This document shows, piece by piece, positions 62,931-64,000 of a stretch of DNA of 64,000 nucleotides (position 1 is the stretch's first letter; each line of letters opens with the position of its first letter). Location of the stretch: the NCBI RefSeq assembly GCF_000430645.1, contig NZ_AUMK01000015.1:62001-126000 (forward strand), read 5' to 3'. The translations under genes were made by a program, and so were the position numbers. The DNA comes from Aquimarina latercula DSM 2041. GTDB lineage: Bacteria > Bacteroidota > Bacteroidia > Flavobacteriales > Flavobacteriaceae. The notes under the pieces were generated by a model that saw nothing but the letters and a program-made list of their open reading frames with translations, did no database searches and was not told where the DNA came from.

Positions 62931-62968
62931 CACGAAAACGTTTGAGTGGTTCTTCAAACGTTTTCGTG
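62931..62968 (+). promoter_or_regulatory. Pair of LacI-type operators before the amylase gene
   Basis: Perfect 15-bp inverted repeat CACGAAAACGTTTGA / TCAAACGTTTTCGTG with an 8-nt spacer. Each arm contains AAACGTTT, itself a perfect palindrome with a central CG, as in LacI-family operators. It lies about 50-87 bp before the alpha-amylase start, just upstream of a TACATTGTG that may be the -7 element. A hairpin in RNA is also possible. Confidence 0.6.
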
Positions 62969-63017
62969 TATGTAAAAATATTACATTGTGAGAAATTTAA
63001 CACAAAAAACACTTTTT

Positions 63018-64000
63018 ATGAAAACTATTAAATTCGTTTATTTTCTGTTGACGGTATTTTTTATCGTTTCATGCGGTAAAGACGAGGTTCTAGATTCAGT
63101 AGAGCCTGAGTCGATCAAACCAGAGGAATCAACTTCTACTAGAGCAGGTCTTAAAGCTATTGGATCTGGGGTGATGATGCAAGCTTTTTATTGGGATGTT
63201 CCTGCAGGTGGTACTTGGTGGAATGTTGTAAAAGGAAAAGTTAATGCTTGGAGTAATGCAGGTGTTGATGCTATTTGGCTACCGCCAGTAAGTAAAGCAC
63301 AGAATGGGCCATTCTCTATGGGATATGATCCCTTTGATTATTATGATTTTGGAGAATATAACCAAATGGGAAGTACCGAGACACGATTTGGTTCAAGATC
63401 CGAGCTCGAAAGTCTTATATCGACGGCTCATAGTAACAGTTTAAGTGTGATTGCTGATATTGTTATTAATCATAATAGCGGTGGGGATTTAGAACCGAAT
63501 GAATTTGCAGGAAAAGAGACGTACACAAAATTTAATCCATTGTCTAATAAGTTTAATAGAACAAAGTATGATTTTCACCCAAATGAAGCCTATAATTCTG
63601 ATAGTGGTTTCTTTGGAGGATTCCCAGATTTAAGCCATAACAAAACATATGTTCAGGACTGGTTATGGAAGAGAAGTAACTCTGTGGCGAAGTATTATAC
63701 TAACACTATGGGGTTTGATGGATATAGGTTTGATTATGTAAAAGGTTTTGCTCCTTGGGTTGCAAAAGAATTTCGTCAGTCAACAGGTGGCTTTGGTGTT
63801 GGAGAATATTGGGATGGAAATGTAAATACCTTGGATTGGTGGACAAATGAAGCACAGATGTCCGCATTTGATTTTGCTTGCTATTATAAAATGCGGGACG
63901 CGTTCGTAGGTAATAATCTAAATGCACTTAGTGGAGATATGCTTTGGAAAAGAAATGCCAGTAGAGCTGTTACTTTTGTAGCTAATCATGATACTGATGA
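63018..64000 (+). CDS. GH13 alpha-amylase lipoprotein, 5' part (runs off right edge)
   Basis: 327 codons visible, no stop before the window ends. Lipobox IVSC at about 16-19 after a hydrophobic stretch (YFLLTVFFIVS). GH13 regions: DIVINHNSGGD (region I, about 147-157), GFDGYRFDYVKGF with the nucleophile Asp (region II, about 233-245), GVGEYWDG with the acid/base Glu (region III, about 259-266) and FVANHDTD with the third Asp (region IV, about 319-326). QAFYWDVPAGGTWWN and GYDPFDYYDFGEYNQMG are typical of bacterial/plant-type amylases (GH13_5/6/7). Cleaves alpha-1,4-glucan at the cell surface. A LacI-type operator pair upstream suggests sugar-dependent control. Confidence 0.92.
   Translation, partial: MKTIKFVYFLLTVFFIVSCGKDEVLDSVEPESIKPEESTSTRAGLKAIGSGVMMQAFYWDVPAGGTWWNVVKGKVNAWSNAGVDAIWLPPVSKAQNGPFSMGYDPFDYYDFGEYNQMGSTETRFGSRSELESLISTAHSNSLSVIADIVINHNSGGDLEPNEFAGKETYTKFNPLSNKFNRTKYDFHPNEAYNSDSGFFGGFPDLSHNKTYVQDWLWKRSNSVAKYYTNTMGFDGYRFDYVKGFAPWVAKEFRQSTGGFGVGEYWDGNVNTLDWWTNEAQMSAFDFACYYKMRDAFVGNNLNALSGDMLWKRNASRAVTFVANHDTD

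Larger units (their letters stand above)
62524..63017. other. 494-bp interval with terminator, gene remnant and operators
   Basis: Between the cytolysin and amylase genes. In order: a terminator (62616-62640), an unremarkable AT-rich stretch, the decayed acyl-CoA dehydrogenase end (62736-62822), and the LacI-type operator pair (62931-62968) with a weak promoter TACATTGTG near 62982. No intact gene. Confidence 0.6.

Noticed and set aside
63706..63927. Minus-strand frame inside the amylase gene
   Set aside because: Antisense to a strongly supported GH13 catalytic region.
1..64000. tRNA, rRNA, CRISPR array, IS element or prophage
   Set aside because: I looked for clover-leaf patterns, spaced direct repeats, transposase motifs and phage structural genes and saw none; a covariance-model and IS search would be needed to exclude small ones.

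Overview
The window looks like chromosomal DNA from a marine member of the Flavobacteriaceae (Bacteroidota), possibly Aquimarina-like. It is AT-rich. Several promoters carry the Bacteroidota -7 element TAnnTTTG, Shine-Dalgarno sequences are mostly absent, and many starts are TTG or GTG. Gene content fits: a metal-dependent KdsA, SusR/TonB-era outer-membrane families, many lipoproteins ending their signal in S-C, and a solitary FtsE. I see no rRNA, tRNA, CRISPR array, transposase or phage gene.

Layout. 1-4.2 kb: the end of a lipoprotein gene, then a leftward block with creD, a DUF1361 membrane protein, a Coq4-like protein, a winged-helix repressor and membrane proteins; two promoters in this block share a 28-bp palindromic operator. 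4.2-9.5 kb: housekeeping and singletons (kdsA, typA). 9.5-22.6 kb: a surface-polysaccharide region with glycosyltransferases, a Wzx flippase, FdtA/DegT amino-sugar enzymes, a 2OG-Fe(II) oxygenase, a methyltransferase, ftsE, and an MBOAT/SGNH O-acetylation pair. 22.8-28.5 kb: TPR lipoprotein-like secreted protein, outer-membrane beta-barrel and an M23 endopeptidase. 28.6-38.7 kb: small secreted, SRPBCC, sigma-factor, amidohydrolase, metalloprotease and unknown genes.

38.9-46.9 kb is the most interesting part. A TPR sensor kinase and NarL-type response regulator lie directly upstream of a seven-gene co-directional operon: two small membrane proteins, a homologue of the leptospiral surface protein LipL32, zinc-ribbon proteins, an SPFH-SHOCT protein and a protein with repeated W/DT motifs. 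The same 14-nt palindrome CCCTGAAAACAGGG sits about 130-150 bp upstream of both the kinase gene and the operon and I found it nowhere else. I read this as an autoregulated envelope-stress locus whose composition recalls the ydjGHI/Psp-type SPFH systems.

47-60 kb: NamZ-like DUF1343 protein, LolC/E-type permease, cystathionine beta-synthase-like enzyme, AraC regulator, redoxin, DUF2851-PspC-K+ channel operon, alanine symporter, helix-hairpin-helix protein and an acyl-CoA dehydrogenase. 60.5-64 kb: a lipoprotein of the thiol-activated cytolysin family in which the cholesterol-binding domain 4 is replaced by a different C-terminal region, and the 5' part of a GH13 alpha-amylase behind a pair of LacI-type operators. 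A decayed copy of the acyl-CoA dehydrogenase 3' end lies beyond the cytolysin gene, which suggests the cytolysin segment was inserted next to that gene.
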